DNA of 64,000 bases from Corynebacterium sp. KPL1814 (lineage in GTDB: Bacteria; Actinomycetota; Actinomycetes; Mycobacteriales; Mycobacteriaceae): positions 602,324 through 666,323 of the forward strand of contig NZ_KI515774.1 of NCBI RefSeq assembly GCF_000478175.1, given 5' to 3'. Below the pieces are notes generated by a model that worked only from the letters and a program-made list of their open reading frames with translations, was not told where the DNA came from and did no database searches. Positions 1 to 9,092 of the stretch are shown one piece after another; position 1 is the stretch's first letter, and the number at the start of each line of letters is the position of its first letter. A program made the translations under genes and the position numbers.

Positions 1-39
1 AGGTGAGGGTCGCGAGTTCGAGTCTCGTCATCCGCTCCA
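1..39 (+). tRNA. tRNA-Gly (3' part only)
   Basis: The first 39 bases match the 3' half of the two complete tRNA-Gly(GCC) genes downstream, from the anticodon-stem 3' strand through the T-arm, acceptor strand, discriminator T and encoded CCA. The 5' half lies outside the window. Confidence 0.9.
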
Positions 40-92
40 CGCTTTTCTAAAGGGTGTTGCATCACAAAGGAAAGTGGAACTAAATGAATAGC

Positions 93-164
93 GCGCGATT
101 AGCTCAGTGGGAGAGCGCTTCCCTGACACGGAAGAGGTCACTGGTTCAATCCCAGTATCGCGCA
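93..164 (+). tRNA. tRNA-Val (GAC)
   Basis: Full cloverleaf: acceptor GCGCGAT pairs with ATCGCGC, anticodon stem CTTCC/GGAAG encloses a loop with anticodon GAC, and the T-loop is GGTTCAATCCC. CCA is not encoded. It is identical to the copy at 407-478. Confidence 0.95.
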
Positions 165-202
165 CAAGGACTTTGTCCTAGAAACCGGGCCTGGTTTCGC
201 AT

Positions 203-278
203 GCGGATGTAGCGCAGTTGGTAGCGCATCACCTTGCCAAGGTGAGGGTCGCGAGTTCGAGTCTCGTCATCCGCTCCA
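203..278 (+). tRNA. tRNA-Gly (GCC)
   Basis: Acceptor GCGGATG pairs with CATCCGC. The anticodon loop TTGCCAA carries GCC, the T-arm is regular, and the 3' CCA is encoded. The same gene recurs at 522-597, and its 3' half at 1-39. Confidence 0.95.
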
Positions 279-308
279 GCACTGTATTGTGTGAGGCGGT
301 ATCGCCAC

Positions 309-379
309 GGTGGAATGGCCGAGTGGTGAGGCAACGGTCTGCAAAACCGTGCACACGGGTTCGATTCCCGTTTCCACCT
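309..379 (+). tRNA. tRNA-Cys (GCA)
   Basis: Acceptor GGTGGAA pairs with TTCCACC. Anticodon stem ACGGT/ACCGT encloses a loop with anticodon GCA, and the T-arm is ACGGGTTCGATTCCCGT. CCA is not encoded. It lies between two Val/Gly units. Confidence 0.93.
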
Positions 380-406
380 CAACGTTTTAATGCCTTCGGG
401 CATTGG

Positions 407-478
407 GCGCGATTAGCTCAGTGGGAGAGCGCTTCCCTGACACGGAAGAGGTCACTGGTTCAATCCCAGTATCGCGCA
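407..478 (+). tRNA. tRNA-Val (GAC), second copy
   Basis: This is the same 72-nt sequence as 93-164, with the same GAC anticodon and acceptor stem. It is followed 43 bases later by another tRNA-Gly, so the Val-Gly order is repeated. Confidence 0.95.
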
Positions 479-521
479 CGAGGGTCATCTGATGCCCCTT
501 GGTGAATCTCTTGATTCACCT

Positions 522-597
522 GCGGATGTAGCGCAGTTGGTAGCGCATCACCTTGCCAAGGTGAGGGTCGCGAGTTCGAGTCTCGTCATCCGCTCCA
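522..597 (+). tRNA. tRNA-Gly (GCC), second complete copy
   Basis: Identical to 203-278 including the encoded CCA. It is the last tRNA of the array and is followed directly by a rho-independent terminator. Confidence 0.95.
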
Positions 598-602
598 TTC
601 AC

Positions 603-630
603 GCCGCCTTGTCACCAAGGCGGCTTTTTT
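603..630 (+). terminator. Rho-independent terminator of the tRNA array
   Basis: A 9-bp stem GCCGCCTTG/CAAGGCGGC with a 4-nt loop is followed by six T residues, just 5 bases after the last tRNA. Confidence 0.92.
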
Positions 631-820
631 GTATCCGGCACACCCCACACTTCTGAAGTGATGGAGATCGCAGACTTTTTCGCTTCAGTGCGGAACTATG
701 GAGATACGGTTACCGACTATTGAAGAGACACATTGATGACCACGATTGTCACCAAGACATTCGTTGGGATTAGGATGTCTTTGCATGCACACGCAAAATT
801 CAGAACTGAAGGAGCTGAAA

Positions 821-1393
821 ATGAGCCATCGCGTACCTTGGTTGCGCCGCACGGCAGTGGCGGTGGGAGCTACCGCGCTTATCGTGGGCGGATCCGCACC
901 TGTAGCACTGGCGCACGATTCCGTCGTGGGCGGAACCGTAAAGGAGGGCGACCAGCTCGAGGAGTTTCCTGCGGAAATCACCCTGGAGTTTTCCGGTATC
1001 CCAAAGGACCAGTTCAACACCTTTGCCGTGACCAATAAGGACACTGGCGAACAGATCTTTAGCCAGGAGCCGGAGCTAGATGAACGCGATCTCACGATCA
1101 CGACTCCAGATGATGTCGACCCCGGCCCAGGAAACTACCAGGTGGGATACAACATCACCTCCTCGGATGGCCACGCCACACGCGGTGGAGTCTCATTTAC
1201 GGTGAAAGGTGAGGACAGCGATGGGGCTTCTTCCACCGACGCTGCAGATGCAGATGGAGCTGCAGATTCTTCGAGCGATATGCCCACCTCGGTGAAAATC
1301 ATCCTGGGAGTGGGCGGTGTGCTGGCCATAGCGGCCGTGCTCGCTTTGTTGATTGCAAAAACCCGTCGAAATGACTCGAAAGGTCACAAATAA
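821..1393 (+). CDS. CopC-domain copper resistance protein, membrane anchored
   Basis: A 190-residue protein. A Sec signal peptide (about residues 1-32, ending ALA-HDS) leaves a mature protein that begins with His, as CopC proteins do to bind copper through the N-terminal His. A CopC beta-barrel (about 33-125) follows, with the family's PAEITLEFSG and SSDGHATRGGVSF segments, then an Asp/Ala/Ser-rich linker and one transmembrane helix (about 155-178) with a basic tail. ATG 821 is chosen because AAGGAG stands 6 bases upstream; an upstream in-frame start at 746 has no ribosome site and would bury the signal peptide. It overlaps the PCu(A)C gene in TAATG. The role is inferred as extracytoplasmic copper carriage. 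Confidence 0.9.
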   Translation: MSHRVPWLRRTAVAVGATALIVGGSAPVALAHDSVVGGTVKEGDQLEEFPAEITLEFSGIPKDQFNTFAVTNKDTGEQIFSQEPELDERDLTITTPDDVDPGPGNYQVGYNITSSDGHATRGGVSFTVKGEDSDGASSTDAADADGAADSSSDMPTSVKIILGVGGVLAIAAVLALLIAKTRRNDSKGHK

Positions 1394-2010
1394 TGACTAA
1401 TAAAATTTCCCACCTGATTGCTGGCGTATCCCTCAGCGCCCTAGTTCTCGCTGGTTGCTCCCCGGATAACGAAAACGATTCCAATAACTCAGAGTCGACT
1501 TCGGCTGCTTCTTCAACTGCAGAAACCAGTGAATCCACCGCGGCGGCGGATAAGGACCTGACCTTCGAGGACGCCGTCGTACGCGCGAACGAAGACAAGG
1601 ATATGACCGCCATCTTCGGCACCTTGGTCAATCACTCGGATGAAGACATCGAGATCACTGGTTTCTCCACGAACCTGGACGCAGAGATGAACCAGATTCA
1701 CGAGACCGTCGATGGTCAGATGCGCGAAAAGTCCAGCCCCTTGGTCATCAAGGCCGGCGAGAGCCATGAACTTGCGCCAGGTGGCGACCACTTCATGCTG
1801 ATGGGAATGAAGGAAGGCATCATGCCTGGCGATTCCCTTGAGCTCAAGGTGACCTTGTCTGGCGGCGACGAGATGGACTTAGGTCCCATCCAGTCCCGGA
1901 CCATGGGTGCCGGCGATGAGGACTATGGCGACATGGACGGCATGGACCACGATCACTCCGGCCACGATCACTCCGGCAAGGACGACGAGAAAGAAAACCA
2001 CACGCACTAA
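1393..2010 (+). CDS. PCu(A)C-type copper chaperone lipoprotein
   Basis: 205 residues with a lipoprotein signal (lipobox LAGC, Cys at about residue 21), a Ser/Thr/Asn-rich linker and a PCu(A)C domain (about 55-170). Candidate copper ligands are the Met and His around MNQIHETVDGQM and the later HFMLMGMK segment, which resembles the family's H(M)-x-M-x-H-x-M pattern. The C-terminus (about 178-205) is a Met/His/Asp tail with repeated DHSGHDHSG, a likely extra metal-binding patch. ATG overlaps the copC stop, so translation is probably coupled. It likely passes Cu(I) outside the membrane. Confidence 0.88.
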   Translation: MTNKISHLIAGVSLSALVLAGCSPDNENDSNNSESTSAASSTAETSESTAAADKDLTFEDAVVRANEDKDMTAIFGTLVNHSDEDIEITGFSTNLDAEMNQIHETVDGQMREKSSPLVIKAGESHELAPGGDHFMLMGMKEGIMPGDSLELKVTLSGGDEMDLGPIQSRTMGAGDEDYGDMDGMDHDHSGHDHSGKDDEKENHTH

Positions 2011-2012
2011 TC

Positions 2013-3239
2013 ATGACGGGATTCAGCAGAAGGGGATTTCTCACTGGCGCTGCAGTGTCTACCAGCGCCATTGCGCTGGTGGGGTGCAACACGGATAGAT
2101 CAACACCAAACGCTGAAGCGGAGGAGAACACTCCGCTTGCCGATGCCACCGTGGCTTTCGACGGCCCACACCAGGCCGGCATTGACACACCGGAGCAAGC
2201 GCACCTGAACTTGGTGGGCTTTGATCTCAAAGGGGGCATCGGCAAGCAAGGCTTTGCCCGCCTGATGAAGTTGTGGACCGAGGATGCCCGTGCGCTGTGT
2301 ACGGGCCAGCCCCCGTTGGGAACTTTGGAGCCAGAAATGGTGCGCCAGCCGGCGAACCTCACCATCACGTGTGGGCTGGGTGAGCGCATTTTCTCGCTGC
2401 TGGACGTAGATAAGCCGGAGTGGCTTGGCGATGTCCGCGCCTATTCCCGCGACCAATTAGAAGACAAGTGGGGCCAGACCGACATCGTCCTGCAAATCTG
2501 CAGCGATGACCCCCTGATGAATACCTACGCCCTGCGGCATATGGTGCGCTCAGGCGAGCATTATGCCGAAGTTAACTGGCTGCAGCAGGGCTTTATTAAT
2601 GCCTATGGCAGCCACGAAAAGGGCGAAACCGCGCGCAATATGTTTGGCCAAAAAGATGGCACCGTTAACCCGCACGGCGACGAAGAATTCGCCGACCAGG
2701 TCTGGATCGAGGACGGACCAAAGTGGCAGCAGGGTGGTGCGGCCATGGTAGTGCGCCGCATCCGCATGAACCTCGATACCTGGGAAAAGCTGGATCGGCC
2801 TTCCCGCGAAAATGCGGTGGGGCGCAAGCTGGAAAACGGGGCACCGCTTACGGGTGATAAGGAATTCGATGAGGCGGACTTTAAGGCCACGGATGAGTAT
2901 GGCCTGCCGGTCATCGATAAGAACTCCCACATGGCGCGCGCGACTGCGCCGAAGGACCACCCGGAGCAAAAGATCTTGCGCCGGCCCTATAACTACGAAT
3001 TGCCGCCGGATGGCAAGGATGGCCAACTATCCAATATTGGCCAAATCTTCATCTGCTACCAGCAGGATCCCACCAAGCAATTCGAACCCATCCAGGCGCG
3101 GCTTGATGAGGCGGACCTGCTGAATGAGTGGCTCACCCACATCGGTTCGGCGATGTATTTCTGCCCGCCGGGAACCAAAGGCGGCGATGGTAAAGAAACG
3201 TGGTGGGCGGAATCGCTTTGCACGCATGCTGGCCTGTAG
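2013..3239 (+). CDS. Tat-exported DyP-type (dye-decolorizing) heme peroxidase
   Basis: 408 residues. The N-terminus has a twin-arginine signal (SRRGFLTGAA) followed by a hydrophobic stretch ending in VGC, so it may be both Tat-exported and lipidated. The DyP hallmark GxxDG appears as GQKDGTVNP at about residue 210; its Asp is the distal acid. Downstream segments MARATAPKDH and RRPYNY match the heme-pocket region of the EfeB/DyP family, and length is typical. It begins two bases after the PCu(A)C gene. The set resembles actinobacterial operons in which copper chaperones adjoin a DyP; EfeB is an alternative name, but no EfeU or EfeO is nearby. Confidence 0.9.
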   Translation: MTGFSRRGFLTGAAVSTSAIALVGCNTDRSTPNAEAEENTPLADATVAFDGPHQAGIDTPEQAHLNLVGFDLKGGIGKQGFARLMKLWTEDARALCTGQPPLGTLEPEMVRQPANLTITCGLGERIFSLLDVDKPEWLGDVRAYSRDQLEDKWGQTDIVLQICSDDPLMNTYALRHMVRSGEHYAEVNWLQQGFINAYGSHEKGETARNMFGQKDGTVNPHGDEEFADQVWIEDGPKWQQGGAAMVVRRIRMNLDTWEKLDRPSRENAVGRKLENGAPLTGDKEFDEADFKATDEYGLPVIDKNSHMARATAPKDHPEQKILRRPYNYELPPDGKDGQLSNIGQIFICYQQDPTKQFEPIQARLDEADLLNEWLTHIGSAMYFCPPGTKGGDGKETWWAESLCTHAGL

Positions 3240-3316
3240 AATGACGATCCGTAAATTTAACTAGTGGATGCGGCCAGGTATGCCGTATCTGCGCGAGCGC
3301 AAAAAGGAGCGCGAAT

Positions 3317-5380
3317 ATGGCGGAACTTATTCCCGCAGCACCGGTAAATTACGAATCCTTCACCGTGCCGGCCGGGCAAGCGGTTGGCGCGGTCCTCCGC
3401 GAGCTGGCCCTGCCTAATAAGGGCCCAGAGGCCGTCGTGGTAGTCCGCGGCGTGGACGGTACTCTTTTTGACCTCTCGCACACCCCAGATGAGGAATCGA
3501 CGTTTGTCCCGGTAGCCGCCTGTGAGGAAGATGGCCGCGCCGTCATTCGCCACTCCTGCGCCCACGTCATGGCCCAGGCCGTGCAAGCTGAATTCCCCGG
3601 CACCAAGCTGGGCATTGGCCCATCCATTGAGAACGGCTTCTACTTCGATTTCCAGACCGCTGAGCCCTTCACTCCGGAGGATCTCAAGGCCCTGGAAAAG
3701 CGGATGAAGAAGATCATCAAGGGCGGCCAGCGCTTCGAGCGTCACACCTATGCGTCCACGGCAGAGGCCGAGCAGGCCTTGCAGGATGAGCCCTTCAAGC
3801 TGGAGCTTATCCAGGACAAGGGCAATGTGGACCCGGACTCCGATGAGGCCGCCGAGGTGGGTGCCGGCGATCTGACGCACTATGACAACGTGAACCCGCG
3901 CACCAATGAGGTGGAATGGTTTGACCTGTGCCGCGGCCCGCACGTTCCCACCACGAAATACATCCCAGCCTTTGCCCTGACCCGTTCGTCCGCCGCCTAC
4001 TGGCGCGGCGACCAGGCTAACGCTGGCCTGCAGCGCATCTACGGCACCGCCTTCGAGTCCAAGGACGCATTGGCCGCCTACCAGACCATGGTGGAAGAGG
4101 CAGAAAAGCGCGATCACCGCCGCCTGGGCCAAGAATTAGATCTCTTCTCCTTCCCGGATGAGATTGGTTCCGGTTTCCCCGTATTCCACCCCAATGGCGC
4201 GACCGTACGCATGGAGATGGAAAACCACTCCCGCAACCGCCACGTGCAGGCGGGCTACTCCTTTGTCAATACCCCGCACATCACCAAGGGCGACCTCTTC
4301 CGTAAATCCGGCCACCTTGATTTCTACTCCGATGGCATGTTCCCGCCGATGCAGCTCGATGGCGAGTATGACGCCGAGGGAAATACGGTCAAGGAGCCGC
4401 AGGACTACTACGCCAAGCCGATGAACTGCCCGATGCACAACCTGATCTTTGCATCCCGCGGCCGTTCCTACCGTGAGCTTCCGCTGCGCCTTTTTGAATT
4501 CGGTACGGTCTACCGCTACGAAAAGTCCGGCGTGGTGCATGGCCTGACCCGTGCGCGCGGCTTTACCCAGGACGATGCCCACATTTACTGCACCGAAGAG
4601 CAGCTGGAAGAAGAGCTTACCCAGGTTCTGGACTTCATCATTTCGCTGCTTGAGGATTACGGCCTCTCCGATTTCTACTTGGAGCTTTCCACCAAGGACC
4701 CCAACAAATTTGTCGGCTCCGATGAGATTTGGGAGCGCTCGAACACGATCTTGCAGTCCGTGGCAGAAAAGTCCGGTCTTGAGCTCGTTCCTGACCCCGA
4801 GGGTGCCGCGTTCTACGGGCCAAAGATTTCCGTCCAAGCTCGCGATGCCATCGGACGTACCTGGCAGATGTCCACGGTGCAGCTGGACTTCAACCTGCCC
4901 GAGCGCTTTGAGCTGGAATACACCGCCTCCGATGGCACGAAGAAGCGCCCGATCATGATTCACCGGGCCCTCTTCGGCTCCATCGAGCGCTTCTTCGGTG
5001 TGCTCCTTGAGCACTACGCGGGCGCCTTCCCAGCGTGGTTGGCACCGCACCAGGTCATGGGCATTCCGGTAGCCGATGACTTCGTCCCGCATCTGGAAGA
5101 CGTTGCCGCCAAGCTGCGCGTCAAGGGCATTCGCGCGGACGTGGATACCTCCGATGACCGCATGCAGAAGAAGATTCGCAACCACACGACGGGCAAGGTG
5201 CCCTTCATGTTGGTCGCCGGTGCTCGCGATGTGGAAGCCGGTGCGGTGTCCTTCCGCTTCTTGGATGGCACGCAGGTCAACGGCGTGCCCGTCGATGAGG
5301 CCGTTGAGCTCATTTCCACGTGGGTGGCAGAGCGCATTAACGAACAGCCGACAGAAGAGCTCATTCGTGCCCGGCGCTAA
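3317..5380 (+). CDS. thrS: Threonyl-tRNA synthetase
   Basis: 687 residues, full length. A TGS domain (about 1-65) is followed by the editing domain with HxxxH (HSCAHVMAQ) and the class II core: zinc Cys in NCPMHN, motif 2 region [18 protein letters not shown], and motif 3 with [11 protein letters not shown]. The C-terminal anticodon-binding domain starts near 575. ATG 3317 follows AAAAAGGAG. It charges tRNA-Thr. The thrS-HIT-pgsA-patA-pimA order is the conserved actinobacterial arrangement. I saw no T-box leader in the 77-base upstream gap. Confidence 0.97.
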   Translation: MAELIPAAPVNYESFTVPAGQAVGAVLRELALPNKGPEAVVVVRGVDGTLFDLSHTPDEESTFVPVAACEEDGRAVIRHSCAHVMAQAVQAEFPGTKLGIGPSIENGFYFDFQTAEPFTPEDLKALEKRMKKIIKGGQRFERHTYASTAEAEQALQDEPFKLELIQDKGNVDPDSDEAAEVGAGDLTHYDNVNPRTNEVEWFDLCRGPHVPTTKYIPAFALTRSSAAYWRGDQANAGLQRIYGTAFESKDALAAYQTMVEEAEKRDHRRLGQELDLFSFPDEIGSGFPVFHPNGATVRMEMENHSRNRHVQAGYSFVNTPHITKGDLFRKSGHLDFYSDGMFPPMQLDGEYDAEGNTVKEPQDYYAKPMNCPMHNLIFASRGRSYRELPLRLFEFGTVYRYEKSGVVHGLTRARGFTQDDAHIYCTEEQLEEELTQVLDFIISLLEDYGLSDFYLELSTKDPNKFVGSDEIWERSNTILQSVAEKSGLELVPDPEGAAFYGPKISVQARDAIGRTWQMSTVQLDFNLPERFELEYTASDGTKKRPIMIHRALFGSIERFFGVLLEHYAGAFPAWLAPHQVMGIPVADDFVPHLEDVAAKLRVKGIRADVDTSDDRMQKKIRNHTTGKVPFMLVAGARDVEAGAVSFRFLDGTQVNGVPVDEAVELISTWVAERINEQPTEELIRARR

Positions 5381-5936
5381 TCCGCAAAAGGGACATAGCG
5401 AGGAGACATTCGTCTATACCGGTGCCGGTGAGCCGGACCGGTTGGAGCGACTGTGGGCGCCGTACCGGATGGCTTATATCGCGCAGCGGTCCGAGGATCC
5501 CTTCGTGGAAGCGCCCAAGGGTAGCGATGAGGATGGGCTGATCATCGCGCGCGGCAAGACGGTATATGCGCTGCTCAACCTGTTCCCCTATAACGCCGGC
5601 CACCTCATGGTGGTGCCATACCGCAAGGAATCCGAGCTGGAAAACCTCACCGAGGAGGAATCCCACGAGCTCATGGCCTTTGCCCAAAAGGCCGTGCGGG
5701 TGCTCAAGCGTGTATCACAGCCAGAGGCCATTAATGTGGGCTTTAACTTGGGGCGCGCGTCCGGCGGCTCGGTGGGAGACCACCTGCATTTGCATGTGGT
5801 GCCAAGGTGGCCCGGGGATAGTAACTTTATGACTGTCCTCGATGGGACTAAGGTATTACCGCAACTACTGCAAGACACCCGTCGTGTCTTGGCAGAGGGG
5901 TGGCGTGACATGGAAGAGGAGGACTCGCGTGCTTAG
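5367..5936 (+). CDS. HIT-family hydrolase/phosphorylase (Ap4A-type)
   Basis: 189 residues with the HIT active-site motif [10 protein letters not shown] (HxHxH) at about residue 140 and the upstream GHLMVVPYR segment. The same position in mycobacteria holds a diadenosine tetraphosphate phosphorylase, so that activity is the best guess, though substrate cannot be read from sequence. The GTG at 5367 is chosen because it opens the homologous frame inside the last codons of thrS (14-base overlap), giving translational coupling; the long open frame upstream is just shadow of thrS. It overlaps pgsA by 8 bases. Confidence 0.88.
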   Translation: MPGANPQKGHSEETFVYTGAGEPDRLERLWAPYRMAYIAQRSEDPFVEAPKGSDEDGLIIARGKTVYALLNLFPYNAGHLMVVPYRKESELENLTEEESHELMAFAQKAVRVLKRVSQPEAINVGFNLGRASGGSVGDHLHLHVVPRWPGDSNFMTVLDGTKVLPQLLQDTRRVLAEGWRDMEEEDSRA

Positions 5937-6537
5937 CGTGCATGGGCGAAAGCCCGCCGCCGTGGTGGTGGAACCTATAGCCAAGACCTTTTTAAAGTTG
6001 GGGCTAACACCCAACGTGGTCACGGTTGTAGGCACGATTGTGACCATCGCTATTTCGGTGATCCTCATTCCTACCGGCCACCTCTTTATCGCCGCCGTAC
6101 TATCCGGCCTCTTTGCCGCCTTTGACATGCTCGATGGCACCATGGCCCGACTGACCGGCAAATCGAGCGCCTTTGGTGCCACACTGGACGCGAGCTGTGA
6201 CCGCATTACCGATGGCGCGTTGTTCTGCGCCATCGCGTGGTGGCTGGTTTATACCGCAGACGCGTCCAAATGGACAGTGGCGGCCTGCCTCATTACCTTG
6301 GTGTGCTCCCAGGTCATTTCCTATATCAAGGCTAGGGGAGAGGCCTCCGGTTTCACCATGGTCGGTGGCCTTATTGAGCGCCCTGAGCGCCTCATTCTCG
6401 CGTTGGGCGGCATCGGCCTTGAGGGCTTGGGTGTAGATTACGCCGCAGCGGTATCGCTGTGGATCTTGGCGGTCGGCTCAATCTTTACCGTGTATCAGCG
6501 CATTGCCATTGCAGCGCGCCAGGATGCTGGGATATAA
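5929..6537 (+). CDS. pgsA1: Phosphatidylinositol phosphate synthase (CDP-alcohol phosphatidyltransferase)
   Basis: 202 residues. The CDP-alcohol phosphotransferase signature D-x2-DG-x2-AR-x8-G-x3-D-x3-D is complete (starts DMLDGTMAR, ends DASCDRITD at about residues 66-93), and five to six transmembrane segments follow the family pattern. It joins CDP-diacylglycerol to inositol phosphate, the first step to PI and PIMs. GTG 5929 is preceded by GAAGAGGAGGA and lies inside the HIT gene end. Downstream patA and pimA complete the pathway. Confidence 0.93.
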   Translation: MLSVHGRKPAAVVVEPIAKTFLKLGLTPNVVTVVGTIVTIAISVILIPTGHLFIAAVLSGLFAAFDMLDGTMARLTGKSSAFGATLDASCDRITDGALFCAIAWWLVYTADASKWTVAACLITLVCSQVISYIKARGEASGFTMVGGLIERPERLILALGGIGLEGLGVDYAAAVSLWILAVGSIFTVYQRIAIAARQDAGI

Positions 6538-6621
6538 AATTAGCGACCGTGGGCGCAGCGGGGGCTATCATTCCGGCTAGTTCGTGGTTTGCGCACAAAC
6601 TATTCTGGAGGATCCGGCACC

Positions 6622-7524
6622 ATGTGGGATAAAGAAGATGTAGCAGCGGCCGGGTATTTGGCGGGCTGGAAGGTAGTTCGCCGGCTGCCCGTGTCCCTAG
6701 CGGGCACCATCTTCCGGTGGGTGGCGGATTTCGCGAGCGACCACGGGCGGGGCATGGACGGCCTGCGGCGAAACCTTACCCGCGTGGTGGGGGCAGAAAA
6801 TGTCACGCGCGAATTGGTGCGCGATTCCATGCGTTCATATATGCGCTATTGGATGGAGGCGTTTCGCCTGCCCGCGATTCACGCGGATCCCCAGCTGCAC
6901 GAGCGCCTCATGAGCGGACTAGAAGGACTCGAGCACTTCGACGCCTCCGCGCAGTCTGGACGGGGCGTCATCCTGGCGCTGCCGCACTCCGGCAACTGGG
7001 ATATGGCTGGGGTCTTCTTGGTGGGACATTACGGGCAATTTACCACCGTGGCGGAGCGGTTAAAGCCGGAGGTGTTATTTGATGCCTTCGTGGATTACCG
7101 CGAGGAACTGGGGTTTGAGGTCCTGCCGCTTACCGGTGGGGCGGCCACGCCCTTTGCACGCCTGAAGGAAGCCCTGCAGGAGGGCGGGGTGGTCTGCTTA
7201 TTGGCGGAACGCGATATTACCCGCCGCGGTATCACGGTAGATTTCATGGGCGAGGAAGCCAATATGGCGGCAGGTCCCGCACAGCTAGCCATTGAGACCG
7301 GCGCGGCACTCCACGTGGTGCACTCGTGGTTTGAAGGCGATGGCTGGGGGTTGTCGGTGTCTCCAGAAGTTCAGGTTACCGATATTAAGGAGACCACCCA
7401 GCGGATGGCGGATGGGTTTGCGGCTAATATCCAGCACCACCCCGAAGACTGGCACATGCTGCAGCCGCAATGGAACGAGGACGTGGAGCGGCGCCGGCAA
7501 GCGCGAAAGGAACGTTCCAGTTAA
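6622..7524 (+). CDS. patA: Phosphatidylinositol mannoside acyltransferase
   Basis: 300 residues of the HtrB/LpxL-type lysophospholipid acyltransferase family: HSGNWD holds the HxxxD-like catalytic motif (about residue 125) and a later LAERDI segment matches substrate-binding region. It adds an acyl chain to the mannose of PIM at the inner face of the membrane. ATG 6622 has GGAGGA 8 bases upstream and fits homolog N-termini; a TTG at 6589 is less likely. Its stop overlaps the pimA ATG. Confidence 0.9.
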   Translation: MWDKEDVAAAGYLAGWKVVRRLPVSLAGTIFRWVADFASDHGRGMDGLRRNLTRVVGAENVTRELVRDSMRSYMRYWMEAFRLPAIHADPQLHERLMSGLEGLEHFDASAQSGRGVILALPHSGNWDMAGVFLVGHYGQFTTVAERLKPEVLFDAFVDYREELGFEVLPLTGGAATPFARLKEALQEGGVVCLLAERDITRRGITVDFMGEEANMAAGPAQLAIETGAALHVVHSWFEGDGWGLSVSPEVQVTDIKETTQRMADGFAANIQHHPEDWHMLQPQWNEDVERRRQARKERSS

Positions 7525-8627
7525 TGCGCATCGGTATTATTTGCCCGTATTCTTTTGATGAACCTGGTGGCGTGCAGGCCCACATCCTCGACCTGGCCAC
7601 CGTTTTTATAGAACAAGGTCACTTTGTCCAGGTTCTTGGTCCTGCCGCAGAGACCACACCGCTACCGGATTTCGTGGTCAAGGGCGGCCCGGCCTTCCCG
7701 ATTGCGTATAACGGCTCCGTTGCGCGCTTGTCGGTGGGGCCAAAGGTAACCCGCAAGGTCAAGCGCTTCATTCAGGACGGTGATTTTGATGTCCTGCATA
7801 TCCACGAGCCCAATTCCCCGAGTTTTTCCATGACCGCCTTGGCCGTGGCGCACGGCCCCATGGTGGCGACGTACCACGCCTCGGCGGCCAATTCCCTCAT
7901 CCTGACCCTGGCAAAGCCGCTCCTCGTGCCCTTTTTGGAAAAGATTCGCGGCGGCATCGCGGTATCGGATATGGCGCGGCGCTGGCAGGTGGAGCAATTG
8001 GGCGGCGATCCTGTCCTGATTCCCAATGGCGTCGATACCTCCGTCTACGCTTTAGCGCGCAAGAAAAGCCAGCCCGCGCTTGCCGATGCCCCACTCGAGG
8101 TCGTTTTTCTCGGCCGCCTCGACGAGCCGCGGAAGGGCCTGGATATTCTGTTGGCCGCTTTGCGTCAGGTCAACACGAATATTCGCGTCACCATTATGGG
8201 TGGCGGCCGTGCCCGCGAGGTCGAGGGCGTGGATTTTGTCGGGCGCGTCAGCGACGCAGAAAAGGCACAAATCTTGGGCCGGGCCGATGTCTACGTGGCG
8301 CCCAATACGGGCGGGGAAAGCTTTGGCATCGTGTTGGTAGAAGCCATGGCCGCCGGTGCCGCCGTCGTGGCTTCGGATCTGGAGGCCTTTCGGGCGGTCT
8401 GCAACGCGGAATCGGAAGAGCCTGCGGGAGCGCTATTCCGCACTGGCAATGCCACCGATTTGGCACGTGTGCTCAACCAAGTTTTGGATGATGGCGACTA
8501 CCGGCGGCGATTGGTGCGCAATGGCGTGCAGCGCGCCCAGATGTATGACTGGGACCATGTTGCCGCGGCGGTCATGCAGGTTTATGAAACGGTGCAAGAT
8601 GGCACGAAGGTGAGGGTGAAGCGATGA
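7524..8627 (+). CDS. pimA: GDP-mannose-dependent phosphatidylinositol mannosyltransferase
   Basis: 367 residues, GT-B fold, GT4 family. The N-terminal GGVQAHILDLA loop binds the acceptor side. The C-terminal donor site includes FLGRLDEPRKGLD and the E-x7-E motif in GESFGIVLVEAMAAG (about residues 265-285). It transfers the first mannose to phosphatidylinositol in the cytoplasm. ATG 7524 overlaps patA's stop (TAATG), confirming coupling; the longer open frame from 7470 is unneeded. It overlaps the next gene by four bases. Confidence 0.94.
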   Translation: MRIGIICPYSFDEPGGVQAHILDLATVFIEQGHFVQVLGPAAETTPLPDFVVKGGPAFPIAYNGSVARLSVGPKVTRKVKRFIQDGDFDVLHIHEPNSPSFSMTALAVAHGPMVATYHASAANSLILTLAKPLLVPFLEKIRGGIAVSDMARRWQVEQLGGDPVLIPNGVDTSVYALARKKSQPALADAPLEVVFLGRLDEPRKGLDILLAALRQVNTNIRVTIMGGGRAREVEGVDFVGRVSDAEKAQILGRADVYVAPNTGGESFGIVLVEAMAAGAAVVASDLEAFRAVCNAESEEPAGALFRTGNATDLARVLNQVLDDGDYRRRLVRNGVQRAQMYDWDHVAAAVMQVYETVQDGTKVRVKR

Positions 8628-9088
8628 TGGCGATAGAAATAACCATCGCGCTGCTTATTCTCATTCTTGTGGGATCGTGGGCCATTTTCACAGCGCAGCG
8701 GCTAAATTTCCTGCACATCCGCACCGATGCTGCGCTGGCGCAACTGCAGGCGGCGTTGGACCGGCGCGCGGCGGTAACGGCGGCAGTTTCCCCGGAACTT
8801 GCGGCCTTGGCGCAAAGGGCCGAATCCACCGAGCTTTCGCAAGGGCATTTTCAAGCCCGCACCATGGTAGAGCGCGAGCTTTCGGCCGCCATTGTGCGCG
8901 ATTTTCCGGTAGGCCAGCGCCCGGCCGCCTTGGCGGATGCGGAAGGCCGCATCCAATTGGCGCATCGCTTCTATAACGAGGCAGTTAGCGATACGCGCGC
9001 GCTGCGCCTGCGGCCCGCAGTGCGCTTCTTCCACCTCGGCGGAACCGCTAAATTACCGGAGTACTTCGACTACATGCTGGCGGATTAA
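8624..9088 (+). CDS. Small membrane-anchored protein, LemA-like
   Basis: 154 residues with one N-terminal transmembrane helix (about 4-22) and a helical body. The layout (TM, then about 120 helical residues with an AEGRIQLAHRFYNEAV segment near the end) recalls LemA proteins, but similarity is weak and I call it only LemA-like. ATG 8624 overlaps the pimA stop (ATGATGG), so it belongs to the PIM operon by position. The gene ends four bases before a convergent gene. Function unknown. Confidence 0.75.
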   Translation: MMAIEITIALLILILVGSWAIFTAQRLNFLHIRTDAALAQLQAALDRRAAVTAAVSPELAALAQRAESTELSQGHFQARTMVERELSAAIVRDFPVGQRPAALADAEGRIQLAHRFYNEAVSDTRALRLRPAVRFFHLGGTAKLPEYFDYMLAD

Positions 9089-9092
9089 GAAT

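Noticed and set aside
3240..3316. Possible T-box leader before thrS
   Set aside because: The gap is only 77 bases, with no specifier loop, T-box sequence or terminator hairpin.
4136..5185. 349-codon minus-strand frame opposite thrS
   Set aside because: Shadow of thrS with no motifs or start context.
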